Of a stretch of 64,000 bases of DNA, positions 1 through 13,655 are shown piece after piece. The position numbers and the translations under genes are program-made. Numbering within the stretch: position 1 is the first letter of the stretch; each line of letters begins with the position of its first letter. The notes beneath the pieces were generated by a model that worked only from the letters and a program-made list of their open reading frames with translations, was not told where the DNA came from and searched no databases. The stretch is from assembly GCF_047675955.1 (NCBI RefSeq), contig NC_132915.1:50110026-50174025 (forward strand), in the 5' to 3' direction. This DNA comes from Chlorocebus sabaeus. Lineage: Eukaryota; Chordata; Mammalia; Primates; Cercopithecidae.

Positions 1-162
1 CCTCACATATTTTTGATGGCTGGATATGTAACTCATAGGAGAGTTTTCTGTTTATTATTGATACTGGAATACTCTAGAAGTTATTCTTTTTAGAAATCCT
101 AGAAACCATTGTTTTCTTAATTACCACTTTCTTTTAAAGCAAAATGTGGAATGATTCTAGTT

Positions 163-430
163 TGGGGGTCCCCAAGACGACTAACATGTTTAGTGATTCT
201 CTAAAAGAGCTCACACAAGACTCAGCATAGAGCTGTAACCATGCTTAAGATTTATTACAGTGAAAGGATATAAAGCAAAATTAACAAAGGAAAAGGTTCA
301 TGAGGCAAAGCCTAGAAGACACCAAGTGGAAGCTTCCTAGAGTCCTTTCCCAGTGAAGTCACACAGGGTGTACTGAATTCCTTCAGCGTTGAATTATGGC
401 AAGCAACATGTATGGGTTCTTTGATAAATC
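163..430 (-). mobile_element. LTR fragment, 3' part, antisense (ERV-type)
   Basis: The stretch opens with GGGGGTCCCCAAGACG and continues through a segment about needing repair of a spliced tail: AGATTTATTACAG at about 249, the complement of an AATAAATCT polyadenylation region. This is how several mammalian ERV LTRs read on the opposite strand. It fades after about 430 without a clear 5' LTR end, so it is a truncated solo LTR. The family (MER21-like or another ERVL/ERV1 group) is my recollection and is not certain. Confidence 0.45.
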
Positions 431-1299
431 TGCTATTTTATTAAACCCCCAAACATTGAATCTATCTAGTTTAGTTACATAATTACTTACCTAGATGAGC
501 TATATTTAATAATATCTAATTGTTGGAGGAATTTTAAACTCCTCCATCCAGTGTAAATGTAAAACACATTGGCAATGAGAGACATAATAGTAGAAATTGT
601 CTGCACCTAATTATACATGTACTTTACTTATAGGACATTGGCTTTTAACTTTTATTTGACCAGTCAGACGGCCGAAGATTTAGAGCTCACATGGCAGAAA
701 AGTGTAACTACTTTTGTCCAAGAAGAAAATTCTATGGATATAGGAATTCAGTCGCTATAGTTATCATTTATGTAAGTTTCAGAATGTTAGCAATGGATGT
801 AACTGTTGATTATATTCCTTTTTTTCCTACTGGTAGTTATGTATTGGTAATGTAGCCAACCATTACATCATGATTTAAGTTTTCTTATACTGTTTTCTAA
901 ATAAATAAGCTTTCTTACTCTGAGAGATAATATTCAGATGGCTAATGAGACTCACCTGGGAATAAAGTTTAGGCCGGGAAGGGTTGTGGTTTTCTTCTAT
1001 ATCAAACCTCTCAAGTGATACGATATTTACTTTATCTTATTCTAGTCTGCAGTATTTTCTGTGTCTTTCCATACTTGAACCTCCTGTATTGCTGGCCTTA
1101 TTTTCTACATAGGAAATTTATACCTCAGATTCTGATGATGTTTATGTTTTTGGCATCCTAGTAACCTTTATTGGATGGGTAAATTTTTCTGATTCTAAGT
1201 TAATTTGATCAGAACTTGTTCATAGAATCAAATAGTTGCAACATTATTATAAGATCCATTTGCTTATATAATTTGAAGAGATAAATTAGACATAATTTA
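431..1299. other. Intronic sequence, nothing recognised
   Basis: AT-rich sequence without a convincing open reading frame, repeat signature or splice-flanked coding segment. It lies upstream of the first FOCAD exon seen here and is taken as FOCAD intron. Confidence 0.5.
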
Positions 1300-1550
1300 T
1301 ACTCTAAAAGCACTTACAGTGTGCTGGGAACTAGGGACACAAAGGTGAATAAGATGTCATCCCTGTCTTTGGTATGGCTAAGTGACAAGTACATGGGATG
1401 GGTTTTAGTGTTAGATTGCTTTGATACGGTCCTAACTTCAGTACAAGCTTCAGTTTTTCATTTGAAACATGGTGATAATCATGATTTTCTACAAAGTGCT
1501 TAAGAGACTGTTATAGTTAGTCTTCAATAAATGCTAGCTGTTGTTATTCA
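1300..1550 (+). repeat. Ancient mammalian repeat remnants (MIR 3' end, possibly L2)
   Basis: The block CACTTACAGTGTGCTGGGAA near 1310 resembles the L2/MIR 'last known as size-class' motif of old SINE and LINE2 tails. AATAAATGCTAGCTGTTGTT at about 1528 matches the 3' end of MIR, where 'caataaatgttagctattatt' is typical. Divergence is high and the borders are approximate. Confidence 0.4.
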
Positions 1551-2985
1551 AGGAATCACTACAGATCAGATGCCCAAGCTGGATTGGAATAAGGCTAGAG
1601 TGATATATCACTATCGAAAGATTGCCTGGTTGGGGCCTTTGCTATTCTAGGTACATTTCTTTCCTTGAACATTTTTTGACTCTCAAAGGTTGAACTTCAA
1701 GACTCTAGAATACTTCTTTAATTATAATGTTAGTATATAAATACAATTTGAATCTTAGAAGAGTAAGATTATACTGTTTACCTTTTTTTGTGTGATGTTG
1801 CTTACATGCCTACAGATTCCTTATAAGTGGAGGAAATAATTAGCTTTTTAGCATTTCTGTCAATAAACTTCTTTCCAATGGACTAAATAATAAGCAAACA
1901 TCATAAGTAAAAATGTCAAGTAATTGAGGAAGGTAGAATTAAGTAATGTTCAAAAGCTTATTCATTTATTATGTCATTTTTTTGTAGAGTGAGTAAGTTT
2001 TAAAAGTCTCTTCTAATATTAAATTATTAAGGAATTATGTTTCTGTATATATCATGCAAGCATATTTATTCTTATATTTTATGTTTTATCTTTTCAATTT
2101 AACTGAATAGACACTATTATCTTACCATTCTTTTAAAAATGGCAAACACACTTGTATGTATAGAATTTAGATCAGTTTTTCCTCAGGACAAAGGCTTATG
2201 CAAAGATGAGTGAGTCAGCATTTACTGAATCTAAGGCTATGGGCAAAATGTGAACTAAGAATACACTTTTGTAGTTCAGGTCTAGTTTTATAAAACATGA
2301 CTCTGAAAAGTTAAAAGCAGATACTGCTTTGGAGTTTTACCTCTCACTTCCATTGGATGATCATATCTTGAATTATTTCGTTCCACTGATAACTTTATTT
2401 TCTATTTATACTGATTTATTACTATGTATCTCATATAGTAATAAAGTATGAGCTATCATATTTTTTAAAAAGAGGAATAGTTATAAACATTATATACTGT
2501 CTCATCTTCTAACCATGATGAATAGTAACAAAGCCCTTTTTTATTTCTCATAATTTATAAGTAGATAACACTACTTATGATTTTCATTATAGAACTGTCT
2601 GAAAAATTATGCTCTTTTTCTGCAGCCTCTTGAAGTGTTGCCAACATGTATGTTTTTTCTGAATCCAGAGTTGAATTTTTATACTCTGTTTTTTTGTCTG
2701 CGTGATTTCAGTGAGATGCTGGTTTGTGTCTCTCCTGCTTGTTTTTTTCTTTATGTTTTGTCCAATTTATGGGGTGAAGACTTGCATGATGGCTCTTTGT
2801 TTCTGTTATAGATAGGTTGGAATCTATCTTTGCTGTTAGTCTGCCAAGGTAGAATGGAGGAGTGAACTGAGACATGAACTCCTCTCCACGTTTTGCCATC
2901 ATCTAACTTTGTGATCTCTTTGGGCCTCAGTTTAATCTTCGGTAAAATAAAGTTGTTAAACTAAATGAAGTTGATAAGATATCTT
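1551..2985. other. Intronic sequence, nothing recognised
   Basis: AT-rich, no coding potential or repeat family recognised by eye. Confidence 0.5.
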
Positions 2986-4548
2986 CTGACTCTTAAAAAA
3001 CAATCCCAGGATTTTTTGAATATGGTAAAAACATAACATGAAATCTACCTTAAAAAATTCTAAGTGTACTGTACAGTGTTGTTAAGTATATGAATTATTT
3101 TTGTACAGTAAATCTCTAGAACTTTTTTTTATTTTGCATGACTGAAACTCTATACTCATTGAATAGTAGCTCCCCACTTCTCCCTTCCTGACTGTCTGGC
3201 AACCACCATTCTACTTTCTGTTCTAAGAGTTTGACCACTTTAGATGCTTCATGTAAGTGGAATAATGCAGCATTCGTCCTTCTGTGGCTTATTTCACTTA
3301 GCATTGTGTCCTCAAGTTTCATCTAAGTTGTAGTACGTGATAGAATTTTTCTTTTTAAAGACTGAATAATATTCCATTGTATGCATATACCACACTGTGT
3401 TTATCCATTCATCCACCAATGGACATTTAGGTTGTTTCCATCCCTTGACTATTATGAATAATGGGACATGAATGTGGGAATGTGAATATGTCCTCAAAAT
3501 CCTGATTTCAGTTCTTTTGCATAAGCAACTTCAAGATCAATCATAGAGTAGATTAAAAAAAATTTTTTTTTGAGGAAACTTCATGCCATTTCCCATAGTG
3601 GCCACATCTTTTTACATTCCCACCAACAGTGCACAGATGTTCTAATTTTTTCACATCCTTGTCAACACTTCTTATTTTTTTTGATAATGTTAATCCCACT
3701 GGGTATGAGGTGACATCTCATTATGGTTCTAATTTGTGGTTGGAAATGATACTTAGTGTGATTTCAGTCTTAAATTTGTCAAGACTTGTTTTGTGATCTC
3801 ACATGTGATCCATCCTAGAGAATGTTCTGTACGCACCTGAGGGAAAACATGCTGTTGCTGTTGGGTGGAATGTTCTGTGTGAGTTTGTTAGGACCACTTG
3901 GTCTATAGTGTTGTTCAAGTCCTCTGTTTTCTTATCGATCTTCTGTCTGGATGTTCCTTCCATTATTTTAAATAGGATATTGAAATCTTCTACTATTACT
4001 GTATTGCTTTCTGTTTTCCCATTTGGTTCTGTCAATGTTTGCTTTATATATCTGGGTGCTATGATGTTGGTTGCATATATATATATATATATGTATATAT
4101 AAGTATCATATTGTCCTGGTGAATTATCCTGTTTATCATTATATAGTGTCCTTCTTTCTCTCTTGTGATGATTTTTGATATGGACAACCTTGCTGTCTTT
4201 TGGTTACCATTTGTATTAAATATCCTTTCACTTTCAGCCTAGTGTATCCTGAAATCTAAAGTGACTCTTTTGTAGATGTCATTATAATGGGATCTTGTTT
4301 GGGTTTTCAGAATCCATTTAGCCACTGTATGCCTTTTGATAGAGCAGTTTAATCCATTTACATTGAAAGTACTTAGTGGTAGGAAAGGACTTACTATTGC
4401 CATTTTGTTAATTGTTTTTTGTCTGTCTTACAGCATTTTTTTGCTCCTTGTTTCTTCTCTTGATGTCTTCTTTTACGTTTCATTGATTTGGTAGTGACAC
4501 TTTGATTCCTCACTCCTTTTCTTTTCTTTTTTCTTTTTATTTCTTTTA

Positions 4549-4848
<300 letters not shown>

Positions 4849-5319
4849 ACTCATTTTCTTTTGTGCATGTTCTACGTGTATTTTTTTTATGGTTGCCATG
4901 GGACTTACATCAATATCTAACAATATTTTAAGCTGATAACAAGTTACATAAACTTCAGTCACATACATAAACTACTCTTTTACTTCTCCCTCCCTTTTTA
5001 TGTTACCAATGTCACAAATTACATCTTTTTAATAAAGTTCATCTATTTACATGTTTTTTTTTTTTTAATGTTACTTATACTTTTGCCTTCTAAACCCTGT
5101 ACCAGAATTAAAAGTGATTCAGGCACCACTGTTATAATATTATAGGATTCTTTGTTTATATATTGCCAGGAAACTTTATATTTCCATATGCTTTCATGTT
5201 GCTGTCTGGAGCCCTTCTGTTTCACCTTGCAGGACTACGTTTAGATTTTTTGTAAGGCATGTTTAGTGATGATGAACTCTCTCAGCTTTTGTTTATCTGG
5301 AAATATCATTATTTCTCTT

Positions 5320-5623
<304 letters not shown>

Positions 5624-5814
5624 TCTCCTTCATTTTTGAAGGATAGTTTTACCAGATATAATATCCAGTATCTTCGTTGGCAGTACCTGCCCACTAACTC
5701 CTGCCCACACCTTTTAGCACTTTGAATATATCATTTCACTCCCTTCTTGCTGGCAAGATTTCTGCTGAGAAATCTAGTCATAGTCTTATAGGGGCTCCCA
5801 TAGCAGTCCTGTGA

Positions 5815-6211
<397 letters not shown>

Positions 6212-6224
6212 TCCAGCTTGTTTT

Positions 6225-7200
6225 ACATTAAAGGTAAAATCCGAGTATTCGTTGTATTTTCAGCCTCTGAAGGGTATAAGATTCAAGATTAGGAGGATCA
6301 AGAGCTGGTAATTACATCTTAAGTAAATACATATTCATAAGGAAATAATTATTTAATTAATAATAATTAAAAAATTAGCCCATCCTTTATGCAAAAAGTA
6401 TTTTCCACAGACGTCTATCTATATCTGTTTTTCCCTAGTGAAACAGTCTCTGTTTTATTTTTTCCATTTAATTGGGGACTTAATTTGGGCTACTATGCCT
6501 TGAGAACTGTTAAGTCTAAGATTATTTACTGTAAACATTTCCTACTTTGTTTATTTCTGAACTGGCCAGAGGAAAAGACACACCCTTACATACTTTTTTT
6601 AGGGCCAAGTCTCATAAAGGAACTGTGTACTCTTAGACATAAATACAGTACTTTATTTCTCTCCTGACACTATAATTACAACGTTTGTTTGAAAGTCACA
6701 CAACTAAATACGCTAGTTTATAAAATGTCACTAAATATACTCATTGCCCTTCTGAAAACTAAGAATCTGTCAGTGTGTCTTGGTAGAAATCTTTCTAGAA
6801 GTGGATAATGCATTGAGATCAGTGTAAGCCAATTTAAGATAACCTTTTGTTATTAATTAAAATAGGAACTGAAAAGTCAGTTCAAAAATTTGTCTCCTTT
6901 CATTTGCCCAAGGTGATAGTGATAGAATTTCTCTTCCAATCAAGTCTCTGCACTTGTTAAAAACATCATGCATTTTGGCTGTCTGTTGTGAGATTGTAGC
7001 TGTTACATGTACAGCTCCACATGCTGCTGTGGTGTATCGTGGTCAGGGTCATTAATGAATTAATGTTTAATTGTCAATGTCTTGGTGGTAAAGTTAAGAG
7101 GATATTTTTTCACTTTTGAAATTGAATTAAAATAGATGTCTTCTAAGTTTAGAAGGAACAGGCTTTCTAAGAATAGAACAGATAGAGAAAATTAACAAAT
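6225..7200. other. Intronic sequence, nothing recognised
   Basis: AT-rich; a few short open frames without recognisable similarity. No repeat family identified. Confidence 0.5.
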
Positions 7201-7201
7201 A

Positions 7202-7552
7202 CAGTGGGCCCTTGACATCAGCTGGTTTTTCCTCTGTGGATTGACCAACTGCAGACAGAGCATATTTGGGGAAGAAAATAAAAATAACAATTTAACAATA
7301 AAGATAATATGAATAAACAATATAGTACAACAACTATTTACATAGCATTTACATTGTTTTAGGCATTATAAGTAGTATCGAAATGATTTAAAGTATATGG
7401 AAGGATGTGCATAGGTTATATGCAAATACTATGCCATTTTATATAACATGCTTGAGCATCTCTGGATTTCACTATCCATGGAATGGGGTGTGTGTATCTG
7501 TGTGTCTGACCGTGCTGGAACCAATCCCTGTTGATACTGAGGAATGACTGCT
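7202..7552. mobile_element. MER2-type non-autonomous Tigger/mariner DNA transposon
   Basis: The left end CAGTGGGCCCTTGACATC and the right end TTGATACTGAGGAATGACTG form the degraded terminal inverted repeats typical of MER2. The interior GGATGTGCATAGGTTATATG and CTTGAGCATCTCTGGATTT matches the MER2 body as I know it. A TA lies at the left border (7200-7201), as expected for Tc1/mariner insertion. It has no coding capacity. Confidence 0.8.
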
Positions 7553-7669
7553 GGACAACAAACTTTTGAAATGTAGCATATGGCAAATAAAAATTTTTGA
7601 CATTACAGTTTGTGCTATCAAGTAAGTGCTTTGATTATAGTAGATATTTAGCAAATAATTTTGAATTGA

Positions 7670-9590
7670 ATTAAAAAAACATTAAAATATAATTTACATC
7701 TCATATAATTCATCCATTTGGAGTGTACAATTCAATGGCTTTTATTATATTTACAGAGTTTTGTAAACATTACCACAACCAATTTGAGAACATTTCATTA
7801 CCCCCAGAAGAAACCCCATGCCCATAAGATATCACTGCCTGTTTTTTCACCCTGCCTGACCACCCCCTGCTTCTTACTTCCCCTATCCTAGACAACCACT
7901 AATCTACTTTCTATCTCTACAGATTTGCCTATTCTGGGCCTTCTACTCATATAAGTAAAATAATACAACACGAGGCTTTTGTGGCTGTGTTTTTTTAAAT
8001 CTTAGCGTAATGTTTCCAAGGTTCATCCATGTTGTAGCATGTAACAATAGTTCATTTATTTTTATGGCTGAATAATATCCCATTGTATGGTTATACTGTA
8101 TTTTGTTTGTTTATTCATCAGTTGATGGGCATTGGGTTGTTTCCACTTTTTGGCCATTGTAAATAATGCTGTTCTGAAAATTCATTTACAGAAGTTTGTG
8201 TGGACATATGTGTTCTTTTTTCTTAAGTAGATAACTAGGAATCGAATTGCTAGATCATTTGGCAATTCTGTGTTTAACCATTTAAGAAACTGATAGAATG
8301 TTTTCCAAAGGGACTGAACTACTTTACATTACCACCAGCAGTGTTAAAGGGTTCCAATTTCTTCACATACTTGGCAACTTTTGTTATTGTCTATCTTTTG
8401 ATGATAGCTTTTGCATGATGTGTGAGGTGGTATCTCATGGTTTTGATTTGCATTCTATCGTGTCTGAGAAATTGATCATATTTTCCTGTGTTGGCCATTT
8501 GTTTATCTTCTTCGGAGAAAGGTGTATTCAGATTCTTTGCCTATTTTAAAACCTTTTTTTTTTTTTTGGTAAATTGTTTTATTATTATTATTATTATTTT
8601 ATTTTTATTTTGATGGAGTCTCACTCTGTCACCCAGGCTGGAGTGCAGTGGCGCGATCTCGACTCACTGCAAGCTCCTCCTCCTGGGTTCATGGCATTCT
8701 CCTGCCTCAGCCTCACGCTACAGGCACCTGCCACCATGCCTGGCAAATTTTTTGTATTTTTCAGTAGAGGCGGGGTTTCACAATTTTTGGGTTTTAAGAG
8801 TTCTTTATATATTCTAGGTACAAATCTCTTATTAGCTATATGGTTTGCAAATACTCTTTCCCATTCTTTGCATTGTCCTTTCACTTTCTTTATAGTGTCT
8901 TTTGATGGACAAGCATTTTCGCATTGATGAAATTCATTTTTCCTTTTGTGGCTTGTACTTTTGGTGTCATGTCTAAGAGCTTTCTCTACCCCAAAGTCAC
9001 AAAGACTTAATCCTATATTTTCTTTAAGAATTTTATAGTTTTAGCTCTTACATTTAGTTCTAAAATCCATTTTGAGTTAATTTTTACATGTTGTGTTAGA
9101 AAGGGGTCCAACTTGATTCTTTTGTGTGTGGGTATCCAGTTGTTGAATTCCAGCACTATTCCTCCAAGAGACTCTTCTGTCCTTATTGTTTTTTTCTGGG
9201 GATCCTTGTCAAAAACCAATTGATTATAAATGTAAGTTTTCATTTCTGGACTCTGAATTCTATTTCATTGATTTGTCTTTCTAATCTTATGCCAGTACCA
9301 TACTGTTTTGATTACTTTAGCTTTGTGGTAAATTTGGAAGTGAGAAGTTTGAGTCCTCAAATTTGTTTTTCTTTTTCAGGATTATTTTGGGTATTAAGTG
9401 TTCCTTGCTTTTACACATGCATTTATGATCAACTTCTCAATTTTTGCAAAGAAGCCAGGTGGAATTTTCATAAAGATTGCATTTAATTTCAAGATCAATT
9501 TGGGAAACAATTATGTCTTAACAATATTATGTCTTCTGATCCATGAATATATTTGTTTTCACATTTTATTGTGTTATGCATAGAGATTGA
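7670..9590 (-). mobile_element. Old L1 (L1M group), antisense
   Basis: The 3' region starts near 7680 (ATAATTTACATCTCATATAA, then the CCACAACCAATTTGAGAACA block). ORF2 C-terminal sequence follows up to about 9590. The minus strand of 9013-9243 still reads KLDPFLTQHVKINSKWILEL, close to the [17 protein letters not shown] block of ORF2. It carries a truncated Alu at 8577-8785. 5'-truncated and inactive. Confidence 0.85.
8577..8785 (-). mobile_element. Truncated Alu, antisense, in old L1
   Basis: A TTA-rich tail leads into GATGGAGTCTCACTCTGTCA and an Alu body that stops after CGGGGTTTCACAA. The Alu 5' third is absent and about 20 bases are lost in the middle (CTCAGCCTCACGCTACAGG). Confidence 0.88.
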
Positions 9591-9752
9591 AATGAGGACT
9601 TAGAGGGAAATTTTTGTCCATTGGCTCCTTTGTAGTACACTGACTTTAATTACTTCTTACTGGAGTAACCTAATTGAATGTTTCATTATGTGAAATTTTA
9701 TTGTTTATGTATCTTAAGTGTTGGCTGTTCATTAGAGCTTTAAACTTCTTTG
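9591..9752. other. Short intronic stretch, nothing recognised
   Basis: Unique-looking sequence between the L1 and the next Alu. Confidence 0.5.
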
Positions 9753-9768
9753 AGGCAGGATATATCTT

Positions 9769-10061
9769 TTTATTTTTTTGAGACAGGGTCTTGCTCTGTC
9801 ATGTAGGCTGGAGTGCAGTGGTGCAATCATGGCTCACTGCCATGTTGAGCTCCCAGTGTTAAGTGATCCTTCCACCTTACCCTCTGAAGTAGTGGGGGCT
9901 ACAGGTGTGCACTACCATGACCAGTTAATTAAAAAATTTTTTGTAGCGACAGGGTCTTCCTGTGTTGCCCAGGCTGGCCTTCAACTCCAGGACTGAAGCA
10001 ATCCTCCTGCCTTGGATTCTCAAAGTGCTGGGATTACAGGGGTGGGCCACCATGCTTGGCA
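9769..10061 (-). mobile_element. Old Alu (AluJ-like), antisense
   Basis: Inverted Alu from TTTTTTTGAGACAGGGTCTTG to GGCCACCATGCTTGGC, with AluJ-type wording in the right arm (ACAGGGTCTTCCTGTGTTGC). It is flanked by an imperfect 16-base repeat (AGGCAGGATATATCTT at 9753-9768, AGGCAGGACGTATCTT at 10062-10077). It lies 278 bases upstream of a FOCAD exon. Confidence 0.93.
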
Positions 10062-10338
10062 AGGCAGGACGTATCTTAACTGCTATCGTATTTCTCAGAA
10101 GTGATGTTATAGTTGGTCAAGAAAAGCACTTTTTGATTGGTGTTTGGCAGCTAATTATAATAGTGGTAGAATACTAGTGATGAAATTATCATTAGCCAAT
10201 AATAGCTAACTGATATATTCTAAGTCTTCCAATTCATTCATATTCATATTATTCCTCTGGAAAAAAAGATAAATATTCCATTATGTATTACTTTTTTGTA
10301 ACAAGGCATATGTAATATATTTTAAAAATTTATTTTAG

Positions 10339-10443
10339 GTGCCAAATCTGATTCCAGTTTTGATGTTCAAATTGGGAAGACCACTGGAACCTATGTTATA
10401 TAATGATATATTGTATAGTTTACCTAAGCTTGGTGTTCACAAG
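10339..10443 (+). CDS. FOCAD: FOCAD (focadhesin) internal exon A
   Basis: This 105-base exon encodes 35 residues, VPNLIPVLMFKLGRPLEPML and onward to LPKLGVHK, which I recognise as focadhesin. FOCAD is a large (about 1,800-residue) helical-repeat protein reported at focal adhesions with vinculin, described as a glioma tumour-suppressor candidate, and more recently tied to stability of the cytoplasmic SKI mRNA-decay complex and to congenital liver disease. The acceptor is TTTATTTTAG before GTG and the donor is AAG followed by GTTAGT. Phase is 0 at both ends, so skipping it would keep the frame. The stretch probably belongs to the N-terminal half (DUF3730 region); that placement is inference. 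No lesions are seen. Confidence 0.95.
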
Positions 10444-10866
10444 GTTAGTATGTTAATTAATTTAGTTGGGGAGAAAAGTGAGTCATGAATAATACATTGA
10501 ATTCTTTTTAGTATTATGAAATTTTGAGCCCTAAATTTTGCCATAATCACTACTTCTCTTGTTGAGCTAGGAGGTAATATCTGAAGACAAAAGTATTTAT
10601 TACAATATTTAATAATTAATTCTGTTAAATTACTTAGTATCCAAGTTTTCACTTTGGCCATTTTCTGAGATTAGGTCCTTATGTCCCCGGGATTGCTATC
10701 TAGCCCCTCCAACGCTATCTTTCATCTTTTAAGAAGGTGGGTAATATTGCAGCAAACTTTCTTTTCAGTCTTCATTTTATAACAAGGGGTTTAAAAATCC
10801 TTTTGGTAACCTCGAGGTTGTCTGCATTCACGTTTATACAACTAGAGTTTCTTGAATATTTTCTAG

Positions 10867-10968
10867 GTGTGTGTAGGACAAATTCTACGAGTAATACAAC
10901 TACTTGGAACCACCCCACGACTAAGAGCTGTCACTTTGCGTTTGCTGACATCATTGTGGGAAAAGCAG
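10867..10968 (+). CDS. FOCAD: FOCAD (focadhesin) internal exon B
   Basis: This 102-base exon encodes 34 residues, VCVGQILRVIQLLGTTPRLR through LTSLWEKQ. It continues directly from the previous exon (GVHK joined to VCVG) after an intron of only 423 bases. The pattern of leucines with LLGTTPRLRAVTLRLL is that of an amphipathic helical repeat, in keeping with the HEAT/ARM-like architecture expected for focadhesin. The acceptor is TTTTCTAG before GTG; the donor is CAG followed by GTAATT. Both borders are phase 0. A second AG lies 10 bases inside the exon (GTGTGTGTAG); using it would shift the frame, so it is not preferred. Confidence 0.95.
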
Positions 10969-11482
10969 GTAATTTCAGATATATACTTGCATGAGTATTA
11001 AATATATTCCTTTCACTGAAGGAAAATAATTATGTCATATATGGCAATGCTTTGGTTTAGTGGTATTAATGAGTGGCATCAATGATTGCATTGAAAAAGT
11101 TTTGAGTTATTGTGATGCACTTGTAATGCAGTTAGTTGCTATTGACTTTCAGAGAAATTGAGAATATAAAATCTTATTTCTTTATTTCTGAAATGTATCT
11201 TTCCATTTGCTTGAGAAATAATGGAAATATAAATGATTAGAGCCTTTGTAATTAGGGTGAGATTTAGCCACTTTCTTCTTGTTTTATGAAATCAACAGTA
11301 CACTGGTCTATAAGAAAATCCCCAGTAATCACTACAGCAATCTTCTCTGCTGATTAGAAGAACTACATTATAATTTGCAATGCAAATGGAGGATTTGGAG
11401 GTGAAAATGCTGCATAAAAGGAAGATGATGATTATTCAACTCAAGTTGGGAAACTACCTTTTTTGTAAAATTGCTTTTGTAG

Positions 11483-11613
11483 GACCGAGTCTATCCTGAA
11501 CTGCAGCGTTTCATGGCTATGTCTGATGTACCTTCTCTTTCGGTGGGCAAGGAAGTCCAATGGGAGAAACTGATTGCAAAAGCAGCATCAATCAGAGATA
11601 TATGTAAGCAGAG
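11483..11613 (+). CDS. FOCAD: FOCAD (focadhesin) internal exon C
   Basis: This 131-base exon encodes 43 full codons, DRVYPELQRFMAMSDVPSLS through AASIRDICKQ, plus two bases of an arginine codon completed by the next exon. The join LWEKQ to DRVYPE matches focadhesin. The acceptor is TTGCTTTTGTAG before GAC; the donor is CAGAG followed by GTATGA. It starts in phase 0 and ends after two bases of a codon, so skipping this exon alone would break the frame, while skipping it together with the following exon would not. The VQWEKLIAKAASIRDICKQ segment looks like a long helix. The frame is intact. Confidence 0.96.
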
Positions 11614-13528
11614 GTATGATGTTGTTAACTCTTAGGAATGTATATCATGATATATTATTTTGTATTTAATTTTTTTATTGCAAGCAAGAGGCAAGAAAAG
11701 ATAGGCAGAGAATATATGAGTAGTAGTAATTTTTTATCTTAAGTTTTCTGATTATAAAATTTAATAATATTGAACAATAGCTTTGAGAAGTGTGTCTTTC
11801 CTTTTCATGTCTAGTCTTGTATCTAGGTTTGTAGGATATTTATATCCTTTTCTGATTAATAATTTAATATTGCAGTAAAACATGTGATATTATGTTTTCT
11901 ATTTTTCCATATATGAATCCCTGAAAACTACACAGTAGACTGTTGTCATAAACTGTTCTTTCTTATATTCTCCCTTGGTTTAAGTAGGGAGATAAGTAGT
12001 TTTAATGGGGAGCCCTTAATTTTGACTTACTGCGTGGAATTATTTGTAATTATAACAAGGAAGAAAATGATGATGAATTTTTATGTATGTTGTAAGCTTT
12101 TAGGAAAACATAAAGAAATTAGGAAGATGACTCTGCTGTTCTAGATTATGGATTAATGAACAGGGTGGAGGTGACAAGACTGAAATAATACAAGTCGAGC
12201 TCTACCATATCAAAACTTTTTTTCTTGCATGTGCTAAGATGAAAATGTTTACAGAGGAAATAGACTTGATGCATTTGAAATAGTTGTAGTCCAGCAGTTT
12301 CATTTGTTGATCAGGCCACTGCATTGAATTCCTGGTAACATCATTCTCACTTCTGTTAATGACAGCAGTGTGAATGCTACTTTCTGAAGCTGTGCAATGG
12401 GTTGGCTAAGATGCTGATAACATGGATGATTCCTGTTTCAAGTAAAATTTGGATCAGAATATACAGAAACTAAGCCCTAGCAATTTTGCCTCTTTTCTAA
12501 GCTTCCATCTTTTAGCAACACAAAAATGACCTCAGTGTAAAAGAAAAAAAAAAAAAGGAATTACATGTGTATAACCCAAGAACTGGGAGTTTGAATTTTA
12601 TTGAGCTATTGGCATGGAAAAAAATTCAGAGATGAAAGTTATTGGCTGATATTCTTATTTTATATAATTAAAGTTGAGGCTCAGAATAGACTGAATATCA
12701 AACCAGATCAGAGTCTACTGATAACTTATTCAGTATTCGTTTCAGATACTACCTCCAGATCTGTACAATTTTTTCATTTTGGAAAATTATTTCCACTTGT
12801 GGAACAGTGAAACAGTAGAATTCTGACAGGCAATTTCATCAATTTACATTTTGTTAATTAAAGAAAAGATATTATTGAAAGGTAACAAGGAATTCAGGGA
12901 ATAGACTTGCATAACTGTGAAATTAATGATATTCTGGCGATAGCACAATATATGTGGATTAGAAAGGAGAGGAGGGGGAGGAGGATGAGTGAATGAATTT
13001 AACACAGTGTCTGGCATGAGATAGGAGCTCAGTCGGTTATAGTTTTTATAATTTTTATCATTATCATCATTATTATGATAGGTGCAGCCACCCTAGTTAG
13101 TATTGCTACTAGCACAAATCATCTCCTGTTCTCAAATTCCTGCTTTTGTAATGAGTATCTGATACTATCAGGCAAGAATAGCTCTATCTTTACCAATAAT
13201 CTCAATTAGGTAATTCAGTTCTTTTTACATTAATACAGCCTTGAGTTTTTCTCAATTTAGACAAGAGGATTTGTGATTTAGGATGAATGAAATTTGTTAA
13301 AAAGTATCTTTTTGGGTTATTTCTGTATAAAAATGAGCATAAAATTATAGCAGAAAATGATCATGATGCACATTTTTGAAGAAAAAACATGGTGTTAATA
13401 TTTGAGTGTCACCATTTAGTGGCACAAGAGTATAGAAAATGATGGATGCTTTTTGTTTAGGCAAAAGATCTGGGAGTGATAATTGCTCTTTAGCATTAAT
13501 TTTGCTTTTAAACTTTCATTTCTTGTAG
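11614..13528. other. FOCAD intron between exons C and D
   Basis: A 1,915-base intron, mostly unique AT-rich sequence. Near 12990-13080 a MIR-like 3' end is visible (AGTGTCTGGCATGAGATAGG, then an ATT-rich tail). A short A-run lies at about 12543. The acceptor side ends CATTTCTTGTAG. Confidence 0.7.
12990..13080 (+). repeat. MIR 3' end remnant
   Basis: ACACAGTGTCTGGCATGAGA followed by AGGAGCTCAGT and an ATTATT-rich tail corresponds to the 'cagtgcctggcacatagtaggcgctcaataaa' end of MIR. Short and diverged. Confidence 0.5.
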
Positions 13529-13655
13529 GCCATATCAACATGGTGCAGATATGTTGGCAGCTATTTCTCAGGTATTGAATGAATGCACCAAGCCTGATCA
13601 AGCTACTCCAGCAGCCTTGGTATTACAAGGTCTTCATGCACTCTGTCAAGCTGAG
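13529..13655 (+). CDS. FOCAD: FOCAD (focadhesin) internal exon D
   Basis: This 127-base exon supplies the last base of the split arginine codon and then 42 codons, PYQHGADMLAAISQVLNECT through LQGLHALCQAE. The join CKQ-R-PYQHG matches focadhesin, as does ALVLQGLHALCQAE running into VVCIRS of the next exon. The acceptor is TTTCTTGTAG before GCC; the donor is GAG followed by GTAGGC. It ends in phase 0. It is the last exon before the 49.7-kb intron that fills most of the window, so correct joining to the exon at 63394 must span many antisense L1 and Alu copies. Confidence 0.96.
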